Assembly (NCBI GenBank): GCA_977006965.1
Contig: OZ345357.1
Coordinates: forward strand, 620,001-684,000
Reading direction: 5' to 3'
DNA from: Phymatolithon calcareum
Lineage: Eukaryota; Rhodophyta; Florideophyceae; Hapalidiales
Length of the DNA: 64,000 nucleotides
Positions 9,741 through 21,280 of the stretch are shown here, piece after piece. How positions within the stretch are numbered: the stretch's first letter is position 1; each line of letters starts with the position of its first letter. The notes beneath the pieces were generated by a model. It saw only the letters and a list, made by a program, of their open reading frames with translations, did not search any database and was not told where the DNA came from. The position numbers were made by a program, and so were the translations under genes.

Positions 9741-11928
9741 GATGGGCACTTCGCTTCCACGTGCGAATGAAGAGATAATGGCGGACAAAACGCTCACGAA
9801 GCAAGTAGTTCAAACAGTTTTGGCGTCCATTTCTCGAGGAGACTCTTGCAACTACGAACTCGTCACGTTTCCTGATGTTTTCGAACTAAGAGGGGCAGGA
9901 AAGAAGAGATCAAGGAACTATCAAAGGTGCTTAATGCTGTGTCACAGACGAACTCGCGACCACGTTGGTTGGATGGTGTGCCCATACTACGAGTTGATTT
10001 GCAAAGATCCCATTCGAGATAACGACGCTTCTCGAGGAGGAACGAACTCTTACGGTACTCATATTGACAAGCACCAAAACACCGGCATTCTCATTCCGAA
10101 AGCAATTTGCTACGGCAGGAAAATTGATATTTCGCGAGCAGCTGCTATGGCTTGCTACATGGACCTGGTACCCCTTAGCTGCACCGAGAATCACGACGGG
10201 ATCGAGCGGTTTTGCGCTACAGGTTTTCAAAGCGGGAACTACTAGGAGGCCTGGACAAGCTGTGCACCCGAAGGATTTAGTGCCATGTGCGAATAACGTC
10301 AGGAGCAGGCTTGTCGAGATGGCTATTGCCGAGCAACTCCAAGAAAAGCAACTACGGCTTGTGGAAGCCTTCAAGATTGGCGTTGCCATGACTGTCGATG
10401 GGTTAAAGGAGAAAAACACCGGAAGAAAGCTTTACGACCTCACATTGCATTATTTTCAAACATCTAAGATGAGGCTCCCAGACATTCCTAATAACCTCCG
10501 CAAAAAGCCCCTGAGAATAAGACTGGTCACTCGTACTATGTTTCTGGCTCCCTTCCGATCGGGCGTTGGGGAAACTGCTATCGAAATTCGCTCAGTATTG
10601 GATTGTTACTGCATGAACTTCACGGAACTGCCTTTCGAGGGATTTCGAAAACATTTTACATTGGTTTCGGACCGTGCTGCCGCAATGCCGAATATTGCCG
10701 GCAGTAGTGTGTCTGCCAGTGTCGCACCTCTAGACCATCTCTGGGTTAGTTCTTTACCGCATCAAATGAACAAGGTAAAGAAAACAAGGTTTATGAAGGA
10801 AAGACTGATGTAAGCAGGACTTGATTTTGTCTGGGACAATTTAGAAGCTATGCGGCATATTGTTCGAATTTTTAAGCAAGGGACATAGAAAAGCGAGCTT
10901 GCCAGCGGCAAGGTACTAATTTCCAAAGCTGAGACTCGGTTCGGTCTCATCCACAAAACTTGCAAGCGTTTCGTTGAATCTGCCACAGACGTCTATCTCC
11001 TGATTGAGAAGGAAGATAATTCCTCAACAGAAACTCATTGGAACCGAATCGACAGAGAAATGGGGCACACACAGTCGTACATTGCTCTACCTACCATTCA
11101 GTCTGTTGTTGATGTTTGTGCACCACTTGTGGAAATCGTGATGATTATGCAGGCAAAGAAAAGGACTGCAATTCATATAGTGGCACTCAGGCTGTTGCAT
11201 GCTACTAACGTTCTCGTCAGAATCGCCAAAGGAATTGTCCTTCGAAATGAGCTTGACGATACCGCTCGGCTACCGACGCCTACAAAAATGTGACTTGCGG
11301 AACACGTCACGACTATAATGAAGGGAAAGCTTTTAAGTCATCATATTTACTACGGGGCGATTCTACTTCATCCCTTAATTGGATCATTTAATTGGGTTGA
11401 GGTTGATACAACAAGAGAAGAGTATCGACAAGTTGCAGAAAAGTATGTGCGCCGGACTATGGAGAAAATGACAGTTCGAGATGAAGAATCAGTTTCCACG
11501 GTCCCAGCTACGGGTGTTTCCACTGTATGTCCGAGTAGTCTTCAGTATGGTGACAAGTTTGACTTGGAAAGCCTCTTGGCTGCAAAAAAGGGAGACGAAA
11601 TTCTAGAGGCAGACGAGCTAACTCGGTACATCACCGCTTTGCATTCCAACACACTCATTACAAAAGACGAAGGGGATAACTTGAGTGCTGACAAAAAATG
11701 GGGACGGATTATTACTGGTTCAAAAATTATGAATTTCCTCGAATATGTGTCGTAGCGCTGCGCACTTTTGCTACACCATCATCTTCGTGCGAGTTTGAAG
11801 GAGTATTCTCGGCAGTGAGCAAAATACAAACAAGGGATCGCTCAAGATTGGACCCTGCGATACAGATCGACTTGATATACTTGAGGTCTCTGTACCTATC
11901 TGAGAAACACGTCCCCAACGCTCGTTAA
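9741..11928 (+). pseudogene. Decayed hAT transposase, a different family
   Basis: Fragments in two frames make up one hAT transposase. The first part (9741-10245) starts near MGTSLPRANEE. The frame from about 10064 carries VAMTVDGLKEKNTGRK, the first catalytic aspartate with the usual Trp replaced by Leu. It also carries FTLVSDRAAAMPNIAG, the second aspartate, and LPHQMNKV, the CxxH region. After stops near 10813 and 11293 the C-terminal dimerisation domain appears at 11698-11928: ATPSSSCEFEGVFSAVSKIQ, then RDRSRLDP. At least two shifts and two stops are needed, so it is dead. The complete hAT at 7372-9705 lies immediately upstream. No terminal repeats were found. Confidence 0.85.
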
Positions 11929-13580
11929 GAAATTAGGATATCTACCCATCCATGAAAAAAAAATTTAGTTCGAGAACATTTGATTAAACGCACTATGGAG
12001 ACTCATATTTCCGTGACGGTGAGCCAAGCGGCTTGCCACTGTCGCACTCTCGCTTGTGCCACAAGGACGGTATTACACCCAGAACTGTGTCGCAGATCTG
12101 TCACGCCTCTTTTTCCATCACAATGGGTGAGTTTGTAAAATGTGGAAAGTCAAAACAATTTCAACATAGCTTTTATCTCTGGAGCATCGAGAGTTCATTG
12201 TTGCAGTTAATCATGCTCGTCGCATGAATGTGGGATCGTGCAAAATCCCCGGTTCTTGCGGATGCCGATTGCGAGGTGTCGGGTTTCTTAGTGGTCAGAA
12301 TGGCGCCCACGTCGCAAGTAAAGGAACCTAATTCGTACTAGAGAAAACTGAAGCCTTATCCAATTTTTGTCACCATCAGGTTAGCTAGTCAAGAATCTAT
12401 AATCCCACATTGCAAAGCGGTCGGAATGAATTAGAAAGTGGACAGTGGCAGCCACACGTGCAAGGCCGATTTACCGGTAACTACTACTTCATAATGTGCA
12501 AGAACAACTGATCACCGAATTTCTGGGACTTAGAGATTACTTTTAAATTGAAACTTAGGACTTGGCAGAAGATGACAAGTAAGGGAATATTTGCGTCTTT
12601 GAAGAAGAAGTCAAGTTGTAAAGTTACTGTAGAACTGTGTCACTTCGAAAAATGTCACATGTTCATGACGACGGCGATAACAGTTCATTTAGATTGCGAA
12701 TCTGTAGGTGTATATGGATTACTACCAGATCTTCTAGATGACTGACGCTACCCAACGTGCATAAATCGTACTGTATTCTGTAAAAAATCCGGGCTCTGCC
12801 CGTCCTGAAAATAATGCGTAGTGCACTCTGCAAGAACTCTGCACAATCCGGCATAATTTAGTCGCAGTAGATAATTCGGGTTTTCAAGACGAGCCAGTGA
12901 AAAATATCCAGAATTACTTCCATCTCTTCCCGTTCATCTGTATGACCTCTTTAACAAGCCATTACGTCAAAGTTTTCCGCACATCGCTGTAGTTATGTCC
13001 ATATATAGAGTCAGAATATATGAACTGCTTTTACAGAAGATTATAAAAAGCCAGAGACCATCGTGGTACACCGTCGTAAAGGTCTTGCTCGCTCGAGATT
13101 CTGTCGCAAAACGGCAATGAATATATCCGAACAAAAGTAGAGTTTATTCCCTTTCGCGCGCTCAGCGTTGAAGATTGTTGCCATGGTCCACGCGCTGTTC
13201 AAGAAATTTGTCGCTTGCCAGTTAGTCCTGGTGATCCGTTACGACTGATGGTTTCCAAAACAGGTACCGGGCATGGCGCGACGGCGACAAGAGCCGCTTC
13301 TCTCCGTAAGCTCCCGAAAGTGCATTGAGCCGACCAAGACTTATTGATACCTCTTCCGCCTGGTTTCCGACATAACATTTTGCTTCAATGTTGTCGCACT
13401 GGTACCATTCTGATTCTGGGAAACGGCGGTGGATTTTAAAATGTTGCACATTCCGGGCCTATCAGACTGGCTCTAAATTTCCTCAGACGGTCATGAGAAC
13501 GGGCGACAGTCTGCAAAGCGGAGCCAATTTAGGCACAATGTTTCTTTTCTTCTCGGTGGTGTTATTCAATGACATCGAAA
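11929..13580. other. Unannotated stretch
   Basis: Only short frames are present and nothing in them resembles a known domain. I found no tandem repeats or terminal repeats. The segment probably consists of decayed element sequence and intergenic DNA. Confidence 0.35.
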
Positions 13581-13589
13581 CTGTGGCAC

Positions 13590-14071
13590 ATTCTATTTCA
13601 CTCTGTGTCCACGCGCTTGTCCGCAAGGTCGGAAGCGCCTTCGACGGTGGCATGGACAGTGTCTGAGACTTTGGAATCACCCTAATCAGCGGTGTCCGCA
13701 ACACAGCTTTTGTGGTCCTCTGCTTGTACCCTTATCGGCAAGATCGGAAACGCCTTCGATGGCGGCATTGGCAGTGTCGGAGACTTTAGAAGCTCTCTTA
13801 TGAACGTCGTCCGCAACAGAGCTTGTGGGTTCCTTTGCTTGATCGAGGCCTTTGTCAGCAAAATTGGAGGCGCCTTCGACGAGGGCATCGGCAGTGTCAG
13901 AGACTTTGGAAGCACCCTTATCAGCGGCGTTAGTAGAAGTCGTTTTCAAGTCCTTGGCGTGATCTGCGCCTTTTTCATAAAGACCAGCGGCTTCTTCTTT
14001 CCCACCGCTGACAGGCTCCTGCGTGCCATCGACTGCGTCTTGGGCAGCTGGTTTCGCTTAATACATGGCCA
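13590..14071 (-). pseudogene. LEA-like stress protein with three tandem repeats, decayed
   Basis: On the minus strand a frame begins MAMY, meets TAA, then continues in the same frame through AKPAAQDAVDGTQEP. It then enters repeats of the form ADKGASKVSDTADALVEGAS and HKRASKVSDTANAAIEGVSD. A third repeat (GDSKVSDTVHATVEGASD) lies beyond a shift and stop near 13690. The alternating Ala/Lys/Asp/Val composition and 11-residue-like periodicity are typical of LEA or hydrophilin proteins linked to desiccation tolerance. The DNA repeat unit is about 107-120 bp (roughly 13618-13724, 13725-13839 and 13840-13959). The family assignment rests on composition only. Confidence 0.55.
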
Positions 14072-14099
14072 TGGCTTTACGTGGTATGTGTGATGAACG

Positions 14100-14980
14100 A
14101 TGAAGTTCTGTACGGTCTGCCGACGATATGTGCTGCACTAGAATATGCGACAGGTGCGGAGCCGTTTAAGTACCTGCTGCTTCGAATCCGAACTCTGTCA
14201 CATAAGTGAAAAAGAACTGTAAAGCGCTGAACCGCATGCATAGTCGCGGCCTAATCGGGCGAAGAACGCTTCATTCAGGCCGACTTCATGCTACGTTCAA
14301 GCGCTCACTCGGAAATTTGGAAAACTGTTTCTGCAAATTCCTGATGCAACGCCGTGCTCTTCATTGTGTTTTAACTGTCATTTCAAGATGAGAACGTGGC
14401 ATGGTTGCAACAGGGCGAATAGGGCTCTGACCAGAACATGAAGAATGTGCGAAGGATTCTCAAGCACGTGTTCCTTGGATTGCTACGGACTGTCAACGCT
14501 CACCCGGCAGAGGGGAAATTGGGCGGAATGTGAGACTGCTATCGCCAACCTTCTTGCAAGCTTGGGTGAACTGCGAGATCGGCGAACGATGCCTTCCATG
14601 CAATAATTCTTCGAATTTCGAGAGCGGAAGAAATATCCTTCGCTTTTCTTCCTCTTTCTTAGTCTCAGCGTACACTTGACGTGCAGCTTGAGATACAAAT
14701 ATTGGTCCATATTAGCTATATTGACCACCTCAGCTGCTAAAGAATACGTATCTATTGGTCGACGCGCACAATTAAGCCGCGTCCCAGACGACGGCGTTGT
14801 CCTGGCGCTAGTCTCACATAAGCGGAATGATTCGCCTGTGTCAAGAGAGGGACACACCGCTGGTGATGCGAACGAGGAGAGCGATGGTTGCGTGGAGAGC
14901 TTGTCGGTAGGTCGGGAAGAGGAACACAATGCGTGCGTTCCTATCAATCGAAAGTAACTACCTGTTTCAAGACTTCTTAA
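14100..14980. other. Unannotated stretch
   Basis: Short frames only. A minus-strand frame (14483-15004) is open for 173 codons but is Ser/Arg-rich, has no recognisable motif and matches nothing else in the window. I see no supportable gene. Confidence 0.35.
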
Positions 14981-14983
14981 ATC

Positions 14984-15245
14984 TATCCGGAAAAATCCGG
15001 ACACGTATTCGCAAAAACGTTTCCGGATTTCGGATAAATGGAGGGTTTTGCAATATTCTTCTCAGTGCCCAGTCCGGTTTCTTTGATTATCGTTAGTGCT
15101 CACCCGAATTCGTCCGCCGTCCAAATATCCGTATCAAAAATCGTCCGAATCCGGATTTTTTCCTCAAAACTTTGCGAAAAATCCGCTCAAAAGGTTTATT
15201 TTGTCCAGAATTCTCAGTCAGAATCCTGTCGAAAAGCCGGTCCAC
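14984..15245. repeat. TCCGGA/ATCCG-rich degenerate repeat
   Basis: Variants of ATCCGGA and AAATCCGG recur (14990, 15000, 15030, 15130, 15150, 15180), partly as palindromes, on both sides of a short gap. This looks like a decayed simple satellite just upstream of the Copia-1 LTR. No gene is supported. Confidence 0.45.
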
Positions 15246-15370
15246 AGACGGTCCAGGGGGGCAGTCTATCAGATGCGACCACTGCTTGCAAACCAAACCT
15301 TGCAGTTCTAATATCGTACTCACCGACATTCATCTACGTATCGTGATTATGAGATTCTATTGTAGAGTTG

Positions 15371-15513
15371 TGGCCGGTGTGATATGTATCATAATGTCGT
15401 TGTACGTAAATACTAGCTGCTGTATATTCATGCTGTAATGCTACTGCTGCTCTCGCTTGCTCAGAGAGAGAGAGAGAGAAAGCGAAGCTTCTGATCTGAG
15501 CATTATTGCTACA
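15371..15513 (+). repeat. LTR-like 5' end of Copia-1 copy 1
   Basis: The sequence shares GATATGTATCATAATG, CTAGCTGCTGTATAT and the GA-rich tail ending in GAGCATTATTGCTACA with repeats at 21058-21280 and about 45925-46097. All three stop at the same TACA, which marks the LTR 3' end. Here TACA is followed by TGGTAGCACCGA, positioned and starting (TGG) like a primer-binding site, and the gag ATG follows about 80 bp later. The 5' limit is uncertain, and this copy lacks an internal segment present at 21058-21280. Confidence 0.6.
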
Positions 15514-15593
15514 TGGTAGCACCGATAGAACAAGTTACAAAATGTTGACCTTAAACGCAGTTCCGCAGAGCAAATCATAGCCCCCTTCAGATA

Positions 15594-16640
15594 TGGAAAA
15601 GGAGAAAGGTTTTTTCAAGCTTCCTTTACACATCAAAGAGAGCGAATTCCTGAATTGGAAACGTCGGATTCACGCACACCTCCGCAGATCGGACCCAGAA
15701 CTTCTATCTATCGCTAAAGAACCCGATGAAGAAGACATGGATTGATTATGCCGACTATGTCGTCAAGTGTACCGGAGCCAATAGGGAGATAATCTTCTCT
15801 CTCGGACCCTCGGTCGCAGCGAAAATAACCGCCAAAATCGACAATAACGAAAGAACTGGGAATGAACTCTGGGACGAGCTTGCACGGCTGCAAACTAACA
15901 CCTCCACGCAAACAATCCTGACCCTGAAGAATCAGCTGGACTCTCTCTTGTTCGACGAAAAGAGAGACTTTGATTCTCATGTCAACAAGTTCCTTTCGAT
16001 TTGTGATCAACTCGCAACCTAAGACAAGGCAATCAACGAAAAAGGACGGCTTCCAAGCTTATTCGCTCATTACCCCCTTCGTTTCTTTCAGTAGAGATGT
16101 ACACTTCGCTGGCCAACACAACATTTTATAAGGTCGTTGAAGAGCTCAGAGCTGATTTCACGTGGCGAGCTAACACTAAGAACCAGCAGACCAGGGCTCC
16201 GATTCATGCTTCCCCATAAGTGCACACGGTACAAAACATTTCAAACGAAAGGATGTCCAGGCTCTTCGGGTCAGATCACAGAGGAGCATGTAGTGGCTGG
16301 AGAGCAAGCTGGAGGGAAAGAGGCTCCATAATCGAAAGCAGAGGCCGTGGAAGAGGAAGAAGTGTTCCGGAAATTAATCCAGAAGTCGATCGAGATCTGT
16401 CAATGTATCCTTACTATTACTGTTGGAATCTGGGCGATTTCATTCGATTTTGTCCGGAGATATTGTCGAACGAAAGCTGCGGACGAATTTATAAGCCCCG
16501 AAGAGGAAATTTTCCTGGTCGCAGACGAGCGTTCACGTATGGGTACAACTATCCTCAACATGGTCGTCCATCTCGCAGTCAGTGGGCCAGAACAGAGAAC
16601 AAATGATGGGAAAACGTTGAAAAAGAAACCGATCAACGTG
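15594..16640 (+). pseudogene. Copia-1 gag remnant
   Basis: The frame starts with MEKEKGFFKLPLHIKES and contains a Copia-type gag region: SEFLNWKRRIHAHLRRSD, then after a shift near 15740 LWDELARLQTNTSTQTIL and LKNQLDSLLFDEKRDFDSH. A stop follows at 16021. A second shifted frame (16220-16606) has CWNLGDFIRFCP, a degraded CX2CX4HX4C knuckle whose cognate in copy 2 reads CGNLGHFIRFSP. The product would have been the nucleocapsid; it is not expressible as a single protein here. Confidence 0.8.
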
Positions 16641-16861
16641 ATGAGTATGGTTCTCCCATTGCAAACTACGCACGATCGCCTTTCCGATCATCAGCAGATT
16701 CATAGTGTGAGAGCTCACGCTTCGACAACGCCGGTATTGGACCACGAGCTAACACAGTCACCTTGAATTTTATTCAGAATTGGAGAGCCAAAATCATGCA
16801 AGGCACTAATCGACCCGGGGACCACACATAATTTCTGCTAGGACAAGTATATGTTTGACAA

Positions 16862-18024
16862 TTGCGAACGATGGCCAACGAGACGGTATCTGCAGAGTTC
16901 GGAACAACAAACATTCTCGGTCGAGGGACCATTTGGATATCAATAGAAAACGTTATTCAAGTCATAGCGTATAATGCACCGAAATTCGCTCATCCTTGCA
17001 GTCAGCTACCTCACAAAGAACTTCGATGTTCTCTTCTCGAGACAGTTCCTCGACTTCCACTCCTGCTTCTTGCTGCACCATGTCACTCAGAATTTAGTTT
17101 CTGAACCCCATGCAATGAGGCACTGTACGGTTTGCATCTCAGAGAGAAACGTGATTCCATGAGCAATGCTGCTGGAACGGTATCGAAATGGTACCCTGAC
17201 GGACAAGAGTGGCACAAAAGAACAGGTCATCCTAGCACCCAGAGATACATGAACCTTGCCGATACGCTGAAAAGTGTTCCTTGATTTGACGCTAAGACCA
17301 TGAAAGCAATCGACTGTAACCCTTGCTTATCCGGAAAGTCGAAGAAAGCTCCTATAAGACCAGTAATTCTCAGCATTATTCGCCCGATTCAAGAGATACA
17401 CTTAGGCATTTCAGGCCAATTTGTGTCAACAGGGAATAACGAAACGTTCCAAATGCACTTCATTGACTCATTCACAGCTAAATCCGACATAAAGCACTTG
17501 ATATCAATGAGTGAACTCACCGAGGCGCTCCTTTGGTACAAGGCACTTGTTGAAAATTATTTCAAATCAGAGGGACACCGAGTTCAAAGTATCAACCTCG
17601 CCCAGGCAGGCGAGAACTCCACCAACGCTATCGCATCATGCTTCAACCAGGAAGGTATCAACCTCGTATGCGCGCGAGAGCAATGGTATTACAGAAAGGC
17701 TCGTACATGAGCACGGGACTGGAGATAGGGTCCTTATGTTCGACTGCGACCTTCGACGCACGGTGGGGCGAATCGTGGGCGCAGGAGAACTGTATCTGCA
17801 ATCGTCTTCCCTCAAGCAGAATATCTGGTCAGATGTCAATCCTGGGATGGAATCCGAATCTAGTCATTGACTTTACCAATGTGCCCATATATGGACAGAA
17901 AAAATTTGCTTTTTTGTATAGACAGGCCACCATTGCGAAGATGAAAATGCTTCCAAGGTCAGAACAAGCCTATTTCATGCGCATAAAGAACGATCACCGG
18001 CTAATTCGCGTCTACCTACCGTGA
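16862..18024 (+). pseudogene. Copia-1 protease and integrase remnants
   Basis: The protease end is seen as ANETVSAEFGTTNILGRG followed, in another frame, by SYLTKNFDVLFSRQF. The integrase zinc-binding remnant is CNPCLSGKSKKAP at about 17316. The core begins EIHLGISGQFVSTGN, where the family motif is HLDISGPF; the first catalytic aspartate is Gly here. Helices around LISMSELTEALLWYKALVENYF match the rest of the core. Downstream, VGRIVGAGEL is the C-terminal part, followed by the variable linker NLVIDFTNVPIYGQKKFAF. There are several stops. Confidence 0.75.
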
Positions 18025-18469
18025 AAGAAACACGTTATGGTGATTAGGCGTAATGACTTCCGCATTGTCAAGAACAACATTTTCAACGGTATCTACACTC
18101 TTGTCGATGGCTTGGCGCAGCAGAGATCGTTTGAGGCAGAGGAACAACAGCCAGATGAACCAGTCTACGCAGAGGCACATCTAAACCACTGTTTAACAAC
18201 ACTCACAAGTACCATCGACGCTCGTGTTCCGAGAAACTTCACTCAAGCATGTCAATCTCCGAAATAGGCCGAAGCCGTCGACCCCAAGTACAATGAATTG
18301 AGCGAAAGAAAAACGAGGTCTTATGTTCGTCAAACTCCAGTCACGAATGTTATTGATTACCCTTGGGAATACCGTACTATGGTTGCTCGACAACAAAGGA
18401 CAGCGATACAGGTGGAAAGGTCGCTGATGTACTCAGGAACATTTGCAGGACGTTAACCTTGACTTTGAC

Positions 18470-18993
18470 CATGAGTCTCTGTACGCTCAAGTCTAATTGC
18501 ATGAGCGCATCCGTCTCATTCTCGTGTTCGCCGCGAGTTCGGACTTCTTTCTGGAAGTTGGAGATATAGCCAACGCATACTTATATGGCAAATTGGACGT
18601 ACCGGTCTACATGCGCAAGCCGACAAACGAGCCGTGAGTTCCAGCTCAACCCAGAATCTTTTGTTGACTCGAAAAGATCATCTATAAACTGAAAAAAGCT
18701 GGAATCTCGTGGAGCTTTGCCCTGGACGCTGCAATTACTGACTGGGGTTTTGAAACGTCGAACTTCGACCCGAGACTGTACTTGTGCAAAGAAAATGCAG
18801 AATTCATCATCATTGCCATTGTTTTCCACGACATGGCTTTTGCTTCGAACAGACGTCCTATCGTGGACTTTATAAAGAAAAAGCTGCAAGCCGCGTTCGA
18901 TGTCTCACTATTCGGGGCATTGCGTCGGTCGTACAGACTTACGAACTTATTACCGGTGTTTTTGGCATATATTCGGTCTTTTTCCCAGGCTTC
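18470..18993 (+). pseudogene. Copia-1 reverse transcriptase remnant
   Basis: Copia RT signatures are spread over two frames: a degraded AYLYGKLDVPVYMRKP, then LKKAGISWSFALDAAITDW, FETSNFDPRLYLCKENAEF and IIIAIVFHDMAFASN. The catalytic YVDD box is represented by FHDM, so activity is lost. The reading stops at the deletion junction near 18993. Confidence 0.8.
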
Positions 18994-19880
18994 ATATATC
19001 GACAGTGCACTTTAAATATGCATAATCCAGTTCACAGAGCACGAAATATTCTGTAAACCATTTCTCACAGACATTCGACGGATTCTTCGAAGCTAAGACG
19101 ATATCTAATCCATGACACATTGTCACTTTCACTCTACAATGTAGGCAGTGCATGCACTTATGCCTCTTAAGTCTTCGGTCGAATCGACGGCACTGTGATA
19201 CATGTGTAATTCCGGGGACAACTAGGGGTGCGCGATGACGTGCTAGTCGAGAGAACAGTGAAACCGACACAGGAGGCGCCATACACAACTTTCGCGAAGG
19301 AGGCGCGCGACCGATGATAGGCGTCGCATCATCTTATCTTAGCGCGTTTACCAGGTACAAGCACGGACAAAATATGGTGGAAATCCGACATTGAGCGCGA
19401 ATCGCACTCCGGCCCGAAAATTGTGGGGTCATCTCGTAGAAGCGCCTGCTCCGACGTTTCTTGCGCAACAATCGCACGAGTTATATCTCACATTTGGTTA
19501 TGATTGCACCAAACACTTGTAACTTTTGTTGCCGCTCGTTGCCCATGATTACTGATGTCGCTGAAACACATGATTATTTTCGCAGCAGAACATATTCAGT
19601 TATTGATGCTGCTGAGCACACACGATTATCGATGCTGCTGAATACTGATGAATGAAATGCGAGAATGTTATTGATGCATTCGAGCAAATTTGAAATTGGT
19701 GGACCCCTGAAATACATTTGGAAAGGTATTGAACTAGCATTATCGGCTGTGTTATGAATTTCTGCTGCCAACTGAGCCACTAGAGTATCAAGAATCAAAA
19801 GCGGACACGTGATCTGAAAATGTGAGCCAGCGGTATACCAGCTGGCTTTCGCCTCGGGCACTTAGGACTAGACGGATTTC
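18994..19880 (+). repeat. Copia-1 3' non-coding region, copy 1
   Basis: It is about 90 percent similar by eye to 42195-43090, from TCGACAGTGCACTTTAAATATGC to GGATTTCTTCAAGAATTA. No protein is supported. It includes repeated ATTATCGATGCTGCTGA-type motifs near 19600-19640. It may be part of the 3' untranslated region or a long LTR of this family. Confidence 0.7.
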
Positions 19881-21050
19881 TTCAAGAATTATGACCACTG
19901 TGTGCCTCGATGCGGAGGGGTTGGCCTATTGGTAATTGAGCGTGGGTGCTGGCGTTGCGAAGTTTGTGTTCGGAGACCCCTGAAGTGACCAGCATGAAAC
20001 TCTCGATTCTTGATACCTGAAACAACTTCAAACGTGTTAAATCCTTCTTCACTCTTTGCGACACGGGCCCCGCTACTTCATGGAGTAGACTATGTAGAAG
20101 GGGAGCAAGAGACAGTTTTTTTCAATATCGTCGGTTGCTTCTATTTAATCCGCGAATACTGCTCATTAAGAAGACCCCCACTGCTCTCGACATTTCGTTA
20201 GCTAAGAAGTTGAGAACGATATTCTTATTTAATGATACACTTTTGGATTCACGTACACCTTGAAGTGCGTCAATCACGTCGTACGAAAGTGTAAACAAAG
20301 CAAAAGTAGGCGGTTACCTTGTACGTGAAGTATGCTCGAACAGTCTCTTTAATGTATGTGAAAGGTTGAGGTTGATGTCAGAAGAGGTGAGTGAAGATAG
20401 ACGAGGATGCAACAATTTGTCTGTTGGTTATTCATGCTGGTGAGTGTTGAGAGTAGTTATGTCTGCGGACGACTTAGGTTTGGATTTTTCTTTTATATAC
20501 ATGGCAGCCATGTGGAGGTTTGTGATTGATCAGGGATGTCCAATACGAATCGTGCTCACATAATTTAATGAACCAAATTCTGAAAAGGAGATAGTTGATT
20601 GGATTTTTTCAGAATGGGCCGGAAAGTGTAATGCTGAAAAAATAGCTGTATGTACACAAAGTCTTATATTTTTATTTTTACAATATTGAAAATTTTAAAT
20701 ATGCAGGTTACGGAACTTCAAAACACGTTGATAATTGTGATTTACTGGTAAAGTTATAATTTGATCGAGCCGTCACAGCGGGAGGGACTATTGCTGTCCC
20801 CGATGCGAAAATATTACATCTACTTGAAGATATATTTTTGAAGTATTGGCGTTTCGTAAAGCACACGTGGAAGCTTTTACACTCAAAGATGAGCATCAAA
20901 GCAATTCGACAAAACAACAGCACGTGTGATTATTTTTTACATCATTTCTTCATCTGTTGATTCTTTTTAGTGCTACCGAAATTCCATGTAACGGTAAATA
21001 CATAAGTAAAGTTATGGAATACGAAGTGTATTGCTTGCGAAAGGGGCGTG
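19881..21050. other. Unannotated AT-rich stretch
   Basis: No open frame beyond about 70 codons and no homology to other parts of the window was found. Nothing supportable is seen. Confidence 0.4.
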
Positions 21051-21057
21051 TGCCAAT

Positions 21058-21280
21058 TGGGCATTTGATATGTACCATAATGCCGTTGTATGAATATACT
21101 AGCTGCTGTATATTAATGCTGTAATGCTACTGCTGTACGATGTATGTTGTTCACGAGCGATCTCTTCCACGAATGGTTACAAAATATCTTCGTCCCAACG
21201 TCCAAAATAAATCTCGCTCCTGCTCTCGCTCACTGAGATAGAGAGAGAGCAAAGCTTCTGATATGAGCATTATTTGTACA
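21058..21280 (+). repeat. Solo-LTR-like element
   Basis: The sequence runs from TGGGCATTTGATATGTACC to TTATTTGTACA and is flanked on both sides by CCAAT (21053-21057 and 21281-21285), as expected for a 5-bp Copia duplication around a solo LTR starting TG and ending CA. It shares its 3' half with the LTR-like ends at 15371-15513 and 45925-46097. Caution: similarity to 43150-43225 extends upstream of the proposed start, so the CCAAT pair could be fortuitous. Confidence 0.55.

Larger units (their letters stand above)
15371..19880 (+). mobile_element. Copia retrotransposon family 1, copy 1, decayed
   Basis: In Copia order it contains gag with a zinc-knuckle remnant, a protease fragment, integrase, and an RT that stops abruptly at 18993. 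The 3' non-coding part (18994-19880) follows. A second copy (38752-43090) shows that about 830 bp, from RT motif 5 through RNase H, has been deleted at a short TATATCGACA junction. Every domain contains stops or shifts. Confidence 0.85.

Noticed and set aside
14483-15004. 173-codon minus-strand frame
   Set aside because: Ser/Arg-rich with no domain and no homologue in the window, next to a degenerate satellite. Too weak to call.
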